A stretch of 5,945 nt of DNA from GCA-2786165 sp964625775 (GCA_964625775.1 CAZVEH010000079.1:1-5945), one strand, 5' to 3'; shown: positions 1 to 5,890, counted from the first letter of the stretch. The notes: generated from the sequence alone by a model not told the origin. A program made the numbers and translations.

Positions 1-34
1 TGGAACGACTTGTATCAATCGATTCTTTAAAAAT

Positions 35-88
35 TGTACCACACGACAGGAGATCCCTCGCTGCGCTCGGGATGACGTGGGGAGTTAC
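35..88 (+). repeat. 54-bp hairpin-forming intergenic repeat, left copy
   Basis: This stretch is the exact reverse complement of 5891-5944; all 54 positions agree when the two are compared base by base. The match breaks at both flanks (34 against 5945, and 89 against 5890), which defines the ends. The core has an imperfect dyad, ATCCC and GGGAT about a GC-rich centre, so each copy could fold into a short hairpin. No coding capacity is seen. It resembles small palindromic repeats scattered between genes in many bacterial genomes, but I cannot assign a named family. The inner end overlaps the stop codon of the dipeptidase gene. Confidence 0.9.
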
Positions 89-810
89 AAATTAACGAAG
101 AGATCGGGGTTTTGCGTAAGTCCTGATTTTATTTGACCATAGATTGACTGGGGCTGTTGTGTCACAAACGCCCAATATCGATCGCCATAAGACCAATGCC
201 AATATTCTGTTGGATAATTCACAAAACCAACAGCAGACAATACCGCAGACATGATGTGACGATTTTTTGTTGCAGCAGGCGATATCAGAGTTGACGCAGT
301 CAAAGACAACACCCCGCCTTCGTCTTGCATCCAATCTTTGGGGTGAATACCCATCTCTAACGGAGACCCACGGTCATCGATCAAATACACATCAATCGCT
401 GAACCGGTGGCATGCGGAGGAATGTTATCAGAGCCATCCTGATTGATCACAGGTGACACCAATTTGATGGTTTCCTGAAAAAGTTCATCGGAGGTTTTTT
501 GCGGATATCTTGCTTGAGTATTGGCAAAATGTTGATCAAAAATCATTTTTTGCAACGCCATGCTGCGATACCCTTCATACAAACAAAAATGATACCCAGG
601 CGGCAGTTGTTGCTGCGCAGCAACTAATTTGTCATACACCGTTTGGCGTAAGAAAACATAGTCTTTATTATCAGGAATTTCTGGAGAAGGACCATAGGCA
701 ATCACGGTTTGTTGCGTCAAATCCACCAAAGGCTCGCTGCTCTGCCCTACGGGAATGGCCAATACTTCAGGATCAGCAATCAAGGTAATGGCTGCGCTCG
801 CGGTTGACAT
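85..810 (-). CDS. ddpX: D-alanyl-D-alanine dipeptidase (VanX/DdpX-like, peptidase family M15D)
   Basis: This is a zinc dipeptidase expected to split free D-Ala-D-Ala, for cell-wall precursor turnover or D-Ala salvage. Numbered from the upstream ATG at 838-840 (251 residues), the family signature is complete: arginine in EGYRS (R92), zinc ligands H143 and D150 in HATGSAID, and EYWHW with catalytic E212 and third ligand H215. These correspond to VanX R71, H116, D123, E181 and H184. The N-terminal ADPEVLAIP...EPLVDL segment resembles longer, non-VanX members of the family. I chose the internal ATG at 808-810 (241 residues) because AGGAG sits five bases before it, whereas the upstream ATG has no Shine-Dalgarno match. 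The longer form would add MRIYYFLGVL and create a plausible signal peptide ending near ASA-A, so location (cytoplasm or periplasm) hangs on the start. No vanH/vanA partner is present, so glycopeptide resistance is not implied. The stop codon lies inside the left 54-bp repeat. The symbol follows homology only. Confidence 0.9.
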   Translation of the reverse strand: MSTASAAITLIADPEVLAIPVGQSSEPLVDLTQQTVIAYGPSPEIPDNKDYVFLRQTVYDKLVAAQQQLPPGYHFCLYEGYRSMALQKMIFDQHFANTQARYPQKTSDELFQETIKLVSPVINQDGSDNIPPHATGSAIDVYLIDDRGSPLEMGIHPKDWMQDEGGVLSLTASTLISPAATKNRHIMSAVLSAVGFVNYPTEYWHWSYGDRYWAFVTQQPQSIYGQIKSGLTQNPDLFVNL

Positions 811-863
811 CAAAACTCCTAAAAAATAATATATACGCATTACGGTTCATAGTAAAAGTGTTG

Positions 864-869
864 ATCATA
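864..869 (-). promoter_or_regulatory. Possible -10 element for the dipeptidase gene
   Basis: On the minus strand TATGAT lies 23 bases before the upstream ATG and 53 before the preferred internal ATG. The only -35-like hexamer, TTGAAA, is 14 bases upstream, which is too close for a standard sigma-70 promoter. It is therefore a weak candidate. Confidence 0.25.
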
Positions 870-926
870 ACAGTATCATTAAATTTCAAAAGTTCCCAAC
901 TCAGCGAGTAATATATTGCAAGAAAC

Positions 927-960
927 AGCCATGCCTTTTTCAAAATAAAGAGGCATAGCT
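927..960 (-). terminator. Hairpin, likely terminator of the 118-residue hypothetical gene
   Basis: An inverted repeat pairs AGC-C-ATGCCTTTTT with AAAGAGGCAT-A-GCT around a six-base loop. It has one C/A mismatch and one wobble pair. It lies just past the stop of the leftward gene that ends at 982. Read leftward it is followed by GTTTCTT, an interrupted T-run, so intrinsic termination is plausible but not textbook. A second small palindrome, AGGATA-AG-TATCCT (964-977), sits between it and the gene. Confidence 0.5.
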
Positions 961-981
961 TCTAGGATAAGTATCCTTTAC

Positions 982-1338
982 TTAAAATGGGGAAAGTGTT
1001 TCCTGAATCTGAACAGCGTTATTTTGTGATTTCAGCTTTTTAAAAAAACGTGAAGTCACTTCTGACTCGCTTTGTGTTTTATTGTCTTTTAAAAACCTCT
1101 GTCTGACCCAATTTTCAGTCAAAAGCCCTTGGCCTTGCGGTTTTGAACGCACCAAAGCACTAGGAAGTTGGTACAAAGCATCATGTTCACGCTGGGGATG
1201 CACTTTTTTATAAGAAGCAAATCGAGTTGCCATCCAAATTTTTACTGCGGATGAGGGTTTGGACGTATTATTGGAGCGGTTAAGATCACCCAATAGGTCT
1301 TCTTTTTCATATCTATCTGATTCTACTGAATGATTCAT
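982..1338 (-). CDS. Hypothetical basic protein, 118 residues
   Basis: I do not recognise this protein. The start at 1336-1338 (MNHSVESDRYEKEDLLG) is preferred because AAAGGTG precedes it at good spacing and a strong extended -10 promoter lies 28 bases upstream. A longer reading to 1449 would have to start upstream of that promoter. The product has an acidic, polar N-terminal stretch of about 20 residues, then a lysine- and arginine-rich body (for example KIWMATRFASYKK and RSRFFKK-like clusters, the latter as SRFFKKLK) and a polar C-terminus. No signal peptide, membrane segment or cysteine pattern is seen in the 118-residue form. It is transcribed divergently from hspQ with 167 bp between the starts. 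A good promoter, ribosome site and downstream hairpin support a real gene; function cannot be inferred. Confidence 0.65.
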   Translation of the reverse strand: MNHSVESDRYEKEDLLGDLNRSNNTSKPSSAVKIWMATRFASYKKVHPQREHDALYQLPSALVRSKPQGQGLLTENWVRQRFLKDNKTQSESEVTSRFFKKLKSQNNAVQIQETLSPF

Positions 1339-1366
1339 GGCGACACCTTTAATGAAACAAAAAAGC

Positions 1367-1375
1367 ATTATAACA
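1367..1375 (-). promoter_or_regulatory. Extended -10 promoter (TGTTATAAT) of the 118-residue hypothetical gene
   Basis: The minus strand reads TGTTATAAT, a perfect TATAAT hexamer preceded by the TGn extension. The expected start of transcription is about 20-25 bases before the ATG at 1336-1338, leaving room for the AAAGGTG ribosome site. No -35 consensus exists at 17-base spacing (the hexamer there is TACGCA), which suits an extended -10 promoter. Confidence 0.7.
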
Positions 1376-1376
1376 C

Positions 1377-1407
1377 AAAAAGATCTTTTTGCGTATTTTA
1401 TACGCAA
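1377..1407. promoter_or_regulatory. Two adjoining palindromes over the -35 region, possible operator
   Basis: AAAAAGATCTTTTT (1377-1390) is a perfect 14-bp palindrome. It overlaps by two bases a second dyad, TTGCGTAT-N3-ATACGCAA (1389-1407), with perfect 8-bp arms. Both lie directly upstream of the extended -10 element and cover the place of the missing -35. This is the geometry of a dimeric regulator site, but no regulator gene is in the window and the motif matches no operator that I can name. Confidence 0.4.
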
Positions 1408-1505
1408 GTATTTTAGTTGTTGGACATGATGGCACGGACATAGATTCAAGAATTGGCGAATTAATCCGATATCACCAGTAACGTGACTGACTTGTGTATT
1501 TCATT

Positions 1506-1835
1506 ATGACGTTCTTACACGAACACATCAAAGCTGCAAAATTCAATATTGGTGACCAAGTGATTCATCAGCACCAGGGCTACCGTGCGGTTGTGATTGA
1601 CGTTGATCCCTTGTTTCAGGCCTCTGGGCGTTATAACCCGCAAGCCAGTAAACGCTTGTTTGCAACTCAACATCCCTGGTATCGCTTATTGGTGGATAAT
1701 AGTTCACAGCAAACTTACGTGGAAGAACCCTTATTGATCAAAGACAGTGATACACAAGAAATTTCTAATCCCCAAGTCACCCAATATCTCGTACATCAAA
1801 ATGGACGCTATATTTGCAGCCGTGAACCTAATTGA
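1506..1835 (+). CDS. hspQ: Heat shock protein HspQ (YccV family)
   Basis: This is a small cytoplasmic protein of the HspQ/YccV family. E. coli HspQ is heat-inducible and affects DnaA stability, and in Yersinia it enhances Lon protease specificity. The 109-residue product is the usual size. Its N-terminal AKFNIGDQVIHQHQGYRAVV matches the family's AKFxIGQxVxHxxxGYxGVV start; then come IDVDPLF, the PWYRLLVD strand, YVEEPLL and the C-terminal NPQVTQYL...NGRYIC. I chose the ATG at 1506. A GTG at 1494 would add four residues (MYFI) and neither start has a clear Shine-Dalgarno. No convincing sigma-32 promoter is visible; a weak TTGGAC (1420-1425) and TAGATT (1441-1446) pair has only 15-base spacing. 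It converges on the rho operon, and its TGA (1833-1835) forms the foot of the long hairpin that follows. Confidence 0.88.
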   Translation: MTFLHEHIKAAKFNIGDQVIHQHQGYRAVVIDVDPLFQASGRYNPQASKRLFATQHPWYRLLVDNSSQQTYVEEPLLIKDSDTQEISNPQVTQYLVHQNGRYICSREPN

Positions 1836-1886
1836 TATACTCTTGACGAATGAGTTTTCTGAAACTCGTTAGTCAAGAGTATATTA
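1833..1886. terminator. Long convergent hairpin, probable bidirectional terminator
   Basis: ATATACTCTTGAC (1835-1847) pairs perfectly with GTCAAGAGTATAT (1872-1884). The stem then continues with one mismatch, two A-T pairs, a wobble and GAGTTT/AAACTC to a four-base loop, TCTG (1858-1861). It fills the gap between the hspQ stop and the stop of the leftward small membrane gene, and its foot includes the hspQ TGA. Neither side has a real T-run, so termination may rest on the AT-rich stem base, on Rho, or on the hairpin protecting both 3' ends. Confidence 0.65.
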
Positions 1887-1888
1887 GA

Positions 1889-2083
1889 CTAAGTATGACG
1901 CACAATCATAATCAATAACGCCACAAATCCTATCAGAAGAATGGCCAACATACCCATCGTCGAAAAACTCTTGCTGAGATTTTCTCGAGAAAATTGGTTC
2001 GGTCGTGATTTAATAGTGCGGTATAATAGCCACACCACTAAGCCGGCACCCAATAATCCAAGTACTTGATATACTGTTTCCAT
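1889..2083 (-). CDS. Small two-helix membrane protein, function unknown
   Basis: The product has 64 residues. Two hydrophobic stretches, about residues 5-23 (YQVLGLLGAGLVVWLLYRT) and 45-61 (MGMLAILLIGFVALLIM), are joined by a polar basic loop (KSRPNQFSRENLSKS). By the positive-inside rule the loop would face the cytoplasm and both ends the periplasm. The ATG at 2081-2083 is preceded by GGAG at five bases, so it is the better start than an in-frame GTG at 2087-2089. It is the last gene of the rho-ubiD-fre run, 23 bp after the flavin reductase stop, and ends at the convergent hairpin. I do not recognise a family. Its position suggests co-transcription, and a respiratory or membrane role is only a guess. 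Confidence 0.72.
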   Translation of the reverse strand: METVYQVLGLLGAGLVVWLLYRTIKSRPNQFSRENLSKSFSTMGMLAILLIGFVALLIMIVRHT

Positions 2084-2106
2084 GATCACTCCTTTTAAAG
2101 AACGCT

Positions 2107-2769
2107 CTATTCAAACTCAAAAGCATCTGAAAACAAATCTTGGCGCATCAACCCATGCTGCAATAACATTTTTCGCATGAGATACATCAAGTCAAAAGGG
2201 CCCGCCATGACGATTTGCCAATCACAGAGATCGGTTGGATGCTCCGTTAAAACCCTTGTGATCAAACCAGGTTGATGTGATTGTGCAATATGAGGCACAT
2301 AACGAAAATTGGGCAAACTTTTCTGCCAATGCAGAACACTGCTTTCATCATACAGATCATCTGCGGTAGCAACCCCCCAATACAATTCAACGCTGCGTGA
2401 ATCAGACTGCGATAGTAATTGTTCAAGCATGGCACGGATCGGTGCAAATCCTGTACCTGCTGCCAAAAAAATAATCGGCTTTTCTGGATGTAAATAGCTG
2501 AGATTACAAACACCATAGGGCAAGATCAGGTTCACGGACTGGTGCAGTTCCCACAATTGCTCATTTCCTTGGCGAATGTGCAGCTCATAATAGTGTCCAG
2601 TCGATGGGGAATTGGCAATTGAATAATAATGCGTGTTGTCTGGCGTGTGGATTTGTAAATATTGACCGGCCTGATACGCAACATAATGTTCTGGTTTCAG
2701 CCTATAGGCCCATATGGTTCGATTTAAACGGTTGATTGCCACGATTTTAGCTTGCGTTTGCTGGATCAT
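2107..2769 (-). CDS. fre: NAD(P)H-flavin reductase, Fre/LuxG-like
   Basis: This 220-residue protein of the ferredoxin-NADP reductase fold (E. coli Fre has 233 residues) uses NAD(P)H to reduce flavin in the cytosol. The N-terminal flavin domain has AGQYLQI (34-40) and HYYSIANSP (47-55). The nucleotide domain has AAGTGFAPIRAML (103-114), YWG (130-132) and AGPFDLM (189-195), and it ends in LFSDAFEFE, close to Fre's LFGDAFAFI. The usual arginine of the flavin motif RPFS/RxYS is a histidine (H47) here. The start codon overlaps the ubiD stop in an ATGA, implying translational coupling. In E. coli ubiD and fre are also neighbours. The likely job is supplying reduced FMN used by UbiX to make UbiD's prenylated FMN, which is an inference; a more specialised reductase of the same fold is possible. 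Confidence 0.87.
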   Translation of the reverse strand: MIQQTQAKIVAINRLNRTIWAYRLKPEHYVAYQAGQYLQIHTPDNTHYYSIANSPSTGHYYELHIRQGNEQLWELHQSVNLILPYGVCNLSYLHPEKPIIFLAAGTGFAPIRAMLEQLLSQSDSRSVELYWGVATADDLYDESSVLHWQKSLPNFRYVPHIAQSHQPGLITRVLTEHPTDLCDWQIVMAGPFDLMYLMRKMLLQHGLMRQDLFSDAFEFE

Positions 2770-4232
2770 GATAAACCCAATTCAGGCCAATACGCATTCA
2801 CTCGTTCTTCGACCGCGGGGTCCATGACAATAGAGCGCCCCCAAATGCGTTGTGTTTCTCCAGGCCATTTGTGGGTTGCATCTATCCCCATTTTTGAACC
2901 CAAACCTGATACAGGAGACGCAAAATCCAAATAATCTATCGGTGTATGATCTATCATCACCGTATCACGAGTTGGATCGACTCGCGTCGTCATGGCCCAA
3001 ATCACATCGGGCCAATGACGTGCATTGATATCTTCATCACACACAATCACAAATTTGGTATACATAAATTGGCGCAAATAGGACCAAACCGCCATCATGA
3101 TACGTTTGGCATGCCCGGGATACTGTTTTTTGATCGTGACCACAGCCAATCGATAAGAACAGCCCTCCGGTGGTAAATAAAAATCAACAATTTCGGGGTA
3201 TTGTTTTTGTAGCAAAGGGATAAACACTTCATTCAAAGCCATACCCAAAATAGCAGGTTCATCAGGCGGACGTCCAGTATAAGTACTGTGATAAATGGGT
3301 TTATCACGATGTGTCATCCGTTCCACCGTAAAAATAGGGAAAGACTCCACTTCATTATAATACCCCGTGTGATCGCCAAAAGGACCTTCGGGTGCGTTGA
3401 CGCCGGGTTCTAGATAACCTTCTAAAATAATCTCAGCGTTGGCAGGCACGTGCAACTCAGACCCAATGGCACGGACCAATTGTGATCGCTGTCCTCTGAG
3501 TAAGCCTGCAAATGCGTATTCAGATAAAGCATCAGGGATTGGTGTTACTGCGGCCAAAATAGTAGCCGGATCGGCCCCTAAGGTGACCACCAAGGGAAAA
3601 CGCTCCCCTGGGTAAGCCGCTTGCCAAGCTTGGTAATCCAACGCGCCACCGCGATGAGATAGCCACCTCATGATCAATTGATTCTTGGATAATACTTGCT
3701 GCCGATACACCCCTAAGTTTTCTCGTTCCTGATCGGGGCCTTTGGTGGTCACCAAACCCCAGGTGATCAGGGGTGCGGCATCCTCAGGCCAGCACGTCTG
3801 AATCGGTAGGGTCATCAAATCAACCGCGTCGCCTTCAAACACATGGGTTTGGCACACGGCATTGCTGACATATTTAGGCGCCATATGCAAAGCTTGTTTT
3901 AGCAGAGGTAGTTTTTGCCAGGCATCTTTTAAACCCTTTGGAGGTTCAGGTTCTTTAAGCGCAGCCAATAATACACCCACTTCACGCAAAGCACTGATTT
4001 GTTCTTCACCCATACCCAAAGCAACACGCTCTACGGTACCAAACAAATTGGTCAATACCGGAATATCGTGATTCTCGGGGTGGGTAAACAATAAGGCAGG
4101 GCCTCCATCACGTAATACGCGATCGGAGATAACCGTCATCTCTAGATTGGGCGAAACAGGGTAGTCGATTCGCTTCAAAAGATGACGAGTTTCTAATTGA
4201 GCAATGAAATCACGCAGATCAACATAGTTCAT
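2766..4232 (-). CDS. ubiD: UbiD, 3-polyprenyl-4-hydroxybenzoate decarboxylase
   Basis: This enzyme removes the carboxyl group from 3-polyprenyl-4-hydroxybenzoate in ubiquinone synthesis, using prenylated FMN made by UbiX, a metal ion and potassium. At 488 residues it is close to E. coli UbiD (497) and aligns throughout with an offset of three. Expected key residues are present: N172 and E238 (metal), VYR 175-177, RWL 189-191 and RG 194-195 (prenyl-FMN), and catalytic D287 in GPFGDHTGYYNE. Other hallmarks are TCWPEDAAPLITWGL, LGADPATILAAVTPIPD, STYTGRPPDEPA, QYPEIVDFYLPPEGCSY and a C-terminal DYLDFASPVSGLGSKMG. It starts 15 bp after the rho stop with no good Shine-Dalgarno (upstream bases are GTTCCACCG), so it may depend on reinitiation or coupling from rho. 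Its TGA overlaps the flavin reductase ATG. Confidence 0.97.
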   Translation of the reverse strand: MNYVDLRDFIAQLETRHLLKRIDYPVSPNLEMTVISDRVLRDGGPALLFTHPENHDIPVLTNLFGTVERVALGMGEEQISALREVGVLLAALKEPEPPKGLKDAWQKLPLLKQALHMAPKYVSNAVCQTHVFEGDAVDLMTLPIQTCWPEDAAPLITWGLVTTKGPDQERENLGVYRQQVLSKNQLIMRWLSHRGGALDYQAWQAAYPGERFPLVVTLGADPATILAAVTPIPDALSEYAFAGLLRGQRSQLVRAIGSELHVPANAEIILEGYLEPGVNAPEGPFGDHTGYYNEVESFPIFTVERMTHRDKPIYHSTYTGRPPDEPAILGMALNEVFIPLLQKQYPEIVDFYLPPEGCSYRLAVVTIKKQYPGHAKRIMMAVWSYLRQFMYTKFVIVCDEDINARHWPDVIWAMTTRVDPTRDTVMIDHTPIDYLDFASPVSGLGSKMGIDATHKWPGETQRIWGRSIVMDPAVEERVNAYWPELGLS

Positions 4233-4247
4233 CGGTGGAACAAAGCC

Positions 4248-5513
4248 TTATTCTTGACGTTTCATAGCGTCAAAAAATTCGGCATTGGTTTTGTGATTTT
4301 TCATCCGCTCGATCAAGAATTCAATCGCATCACACTCATCCATGGATTGTAAGATTTTGCGTAAAATCCAAGTGCGGTGTAAATCTTCGGGGCTCAGTAA
4401 TAAATCTTCGCGACGCGTACCAGAACGATTGATATTGATGGCTGGAAACACACGACGTTCGGCAATGTTACGGCTGAGATGGATTTCCATATTACCCGTA
4501 CCTTTGAACTCTTCGTAAATCACCTCATCCATTTTGGAACCGGTGTCCACCATCGCTGTTGCAATGATGGTCAAACTACCACCCTCTTCAATATTTCTCG
4601 CAGCACCATACAAACGCTTTGGACGTTGCAATGCATTCGCATCCACACCACCGGTTAAAACCTTCCCAGAAGAGGGGATAACGGTGTTATAAGCACGCGC
4701 CAATCGCGTGATAGAGTCTAATAAAATGACAACATCACGCTTGTGTTCGACCAAACGCTTGGCTTTTTCAATCACCATCTCAGCCACTTGAACGTGACGC
4801 GTTGCAGGCTCATCGAACGTAGAGGCAACCACCTCTCCTTTGACCGAACGTTGCATTTCAGTCACTTCTTCAGGGCGCTCATCGATTAATAATACAATTA
4901 AGAAAATATCTGGATAATTTTTTTCAATCGAATGGGCAATATTTTGCAGCATGAGAGTTTTACCTGCTTTTGGCGGTGCTACAATCAAACCACGCTGACC
5001 ACGACCAAATGGTGCGCATAAATCAACCACTCTTGCCGTCAAATCTTCGGTACTACCATTACCTTGTTCCATCACCAATCGTTCAGATGCAAACAAAGGC
5101 GTTAAGTTTTCAAATAAAATTTTGCGTTTGGCATTTTCTGGAGAGTCGTAATTGATTTCGTCCACTTTTAATAAGGCAAAATACCGTTCGCTGTCTTTAG
5201 GGGGGCGAATTTTACCGGAAATGGTATCCCCAGTACGTAAGCCAAAACGACGAATTTGACTCGGTGACACATAGATATCATCGGGCCCTGCCAAATAAGA
5301 TGCATCTGAAGAACGTAAAAAAGCAAAGCCACCTTCTGTAATGATTTGCACAGTTCCATTACCGTAAATGTCTTCTCCCTTTAACGCATGGGTTTTTAAA
5401 ATAGCGAAAATAATGTCTTGTTTGCGCATATGAGAAACATTCTCAACGCCCATTTCTTGAGCAATATTAACGAGATCAGCAATAGGCAATTGCTTTAGTT
5501 CACTAAGATTCAT
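4248..5513 (-). CDS. rho: Transcription termination factor Rho
   Basis: This is the hexameric RNA-dependent ATPase that ends transcription at Rho-dependent sites and limits antisense and untranslated transcription. The 421 residues (E. coli 419) contain the N-terminal helical segment MNLSELKQLPIADL, the cold-shock-like RNA-binding domain with RNP1 GGFAFLR (61-67) and YVSPSQIRRF (81-90), Walker A PPKAGKT (180-186), LLIDERPEEVTEM (208-220), Walker B VVILLD (261-266), the secondary RNA-binding loop around SSGKVLTGGVDANAL (281-295) and EEFKGTGNMEIHLSR. Nothing is missing. The ATG at 5511-5513 gives the canonical MNLSEL start; an upstream GTG at 5520-5522 would add MRP and is part of the GTGAG ribosome-site region. 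It is the first gene of a leftward run with ubiD, fre and a small membrane protein. Rho commonly controls its own leader in other bacteria, and a long untranslated leader is present here. Confidence 0.98.
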   Translation of the reverse strand: MNLSELKQLPIADLVNIAQEMGVENVSHMRKQDIIFAILKTHALKGEDIYGNGTVQIITEGGFAFLRSSDASYLAGPDDIYVSPSQIRRFGLRTGDTISGKIRPPKDSERYFALLKVDEINYDSPENAKRKILFENLTPLFASERLVMEQGNGSTEDLTARVVDLCAPFGRGQRGLIVAPPKAGKTLMLQNIAHSIEKNYPDIFLIVLLIDERPEEVTEMQRSVKGEVVASTFDEPATRHVQVAEMVIEKAKRLVEHKRDVVILLDSITRLARAYNTVIPSSGKVLTGGVDANALQRPKRLYGAARNIEEGGSLTIIATAMVDTGSKMDEVIYEEFKGTGNMEIHLSRNIAERRVFPAININRSGTRREDLLLSPEDLHRTWILRKILQSMDECDAIEFLIERMKNHKTNAEFFDAMKRQE

Positions 5514-5740
5514 AGGTCTCACTTGAATTTTGGTTATAATGATGGATATCCAGGAAAGTTTTCACAGGAATTGCAGCCACTGCTTAGCTACAATAGCGTA
5601 CTCAGATTAAATCTTATCTACATTTTGATTAAAACATAGTTGTACACTCACGAATAATCGTAACATAATCATTGGAAAAAAGCTAGCGCAGTATTTATTG
5701 ATTTTGGCTCAAAGACAGGGAGACGTTGTTGCATCAAAAT
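5514..5740 (-). other. rho upstream leader region
   Basis: About 227 bp separate rho from the next possible ORF. There is no trxA, which often precedes rho in gammaproteobacteria. A TTATAAC -10-like sequence lies about 23 bases before the rho ATG but no matching -35 is evident. A 21-codon ORF (5607-5672, starting MIMLRLF) lies inside without a Shine-Dalgarno and is probably chance. No tRNA, riboswitch or intrinsic terminator is recognisable. The length would allow Rho autoregulation as in E. coli, but the sequence does not show it. Confidence 0.4.
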
Positions 5741-5765
5741 TTAATGGGCAGATTTGTTTTGATGC
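5731..5765. repeat. Inverted repeat over the end of the small acidic ORF
   Basis: GCATCAAAA (5731-5739) and TTTTGATGC (5757-5765) are perfect 9-bp arms around 17 bases. An outer GTTG/CAAC (5725-5728 and 5770-5773) could extend the stem past a bulge. The leftward stop codon of the 43-residue ORF is in the loop. There is no T-run on either strand, so it is not an intrinsic terminator. It may be chance or an RNA processing or stability element. Confidence 0.35.
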
Positions 5766-5872
5766 GAGTCAACAGCGGGTGGTTCTTCCTTATCATCAGT
5801 GACGCCATCCTCCGTCGTATCTTCTGTGAATACGGGGGTGAAGTTATCATGTTCATCTTTTTTCTTTGTCAT
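5741..5872 (-). CDS. Possible small acidic protein, 43 residues
   Basis: An ATG at 5870-5872 opens 43 codons ending in TAA. The product begins MTKKKDEHDN and is hydrophilic, rich in D, E, K, T and H, with no hydrophobic segment, so it would be soluble and probably disordered. An in-frame stop lies 9 bases upstream of the ATG, so it is complete in the window. No Shine-Dalgarno is at normal distance; the nearest GGAG is 26 bases away inside the 54-bp repeat. Only 18 bp separate the start from that repeat. I recognise no family. Length and reading alone cannot exclude chance. Confidence 0.35.
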   Translation of the reverse strand: MTKKKDEHDNFTPVFTEDTTEDGVTDDKEEPPAVDSHQNKSAH

Positions 5873-5890
5873 AATAAACCATTAAACAGA

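Noticed and set aside
510..788. Rightward 92-codon ORF
   Set aside because: It lies wholly antisense to the dipeptidase gene, whose catalytic motifs are intact, and has no recognisable domain or ribosome site.
85..810. Vancomycin-resistance vanX
   Set aside because: There is no vanH, vanA or VanRS-type regulator nearby, and the longer N-terminus differs from VanX. A housekeeping or salvage dipeptidase is more likely.
1389..1407. PmrA-type regulatory box of Legionella-like bacteria upstream of the orphan gene
   Set aside because: The tandem TTAAT repeats expected of that site are absent; the palindrome has an unrelated sequence.
1339..1449. N-terminal extension of the 118-residue protein to 155 residues
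   Set aside because: The extension would be translated from upstream of a strong extended -10 promoter and across two palindromes, while the internal ATG has a good ribosome site.
1420..1470. Heat-shock (sigma-32) promoter for hspQ
   Set aside because: A CTTGAA occurs only on the opposite strand, and no CCCCAT-type -10 lies at the right spacing from it.
5607..5672. 21-codon leader peptide for rho
   Set aside because: It has no Shine-Dalgarno, shows no similarity to the E. coli leader peptide and is short enough to be chance.
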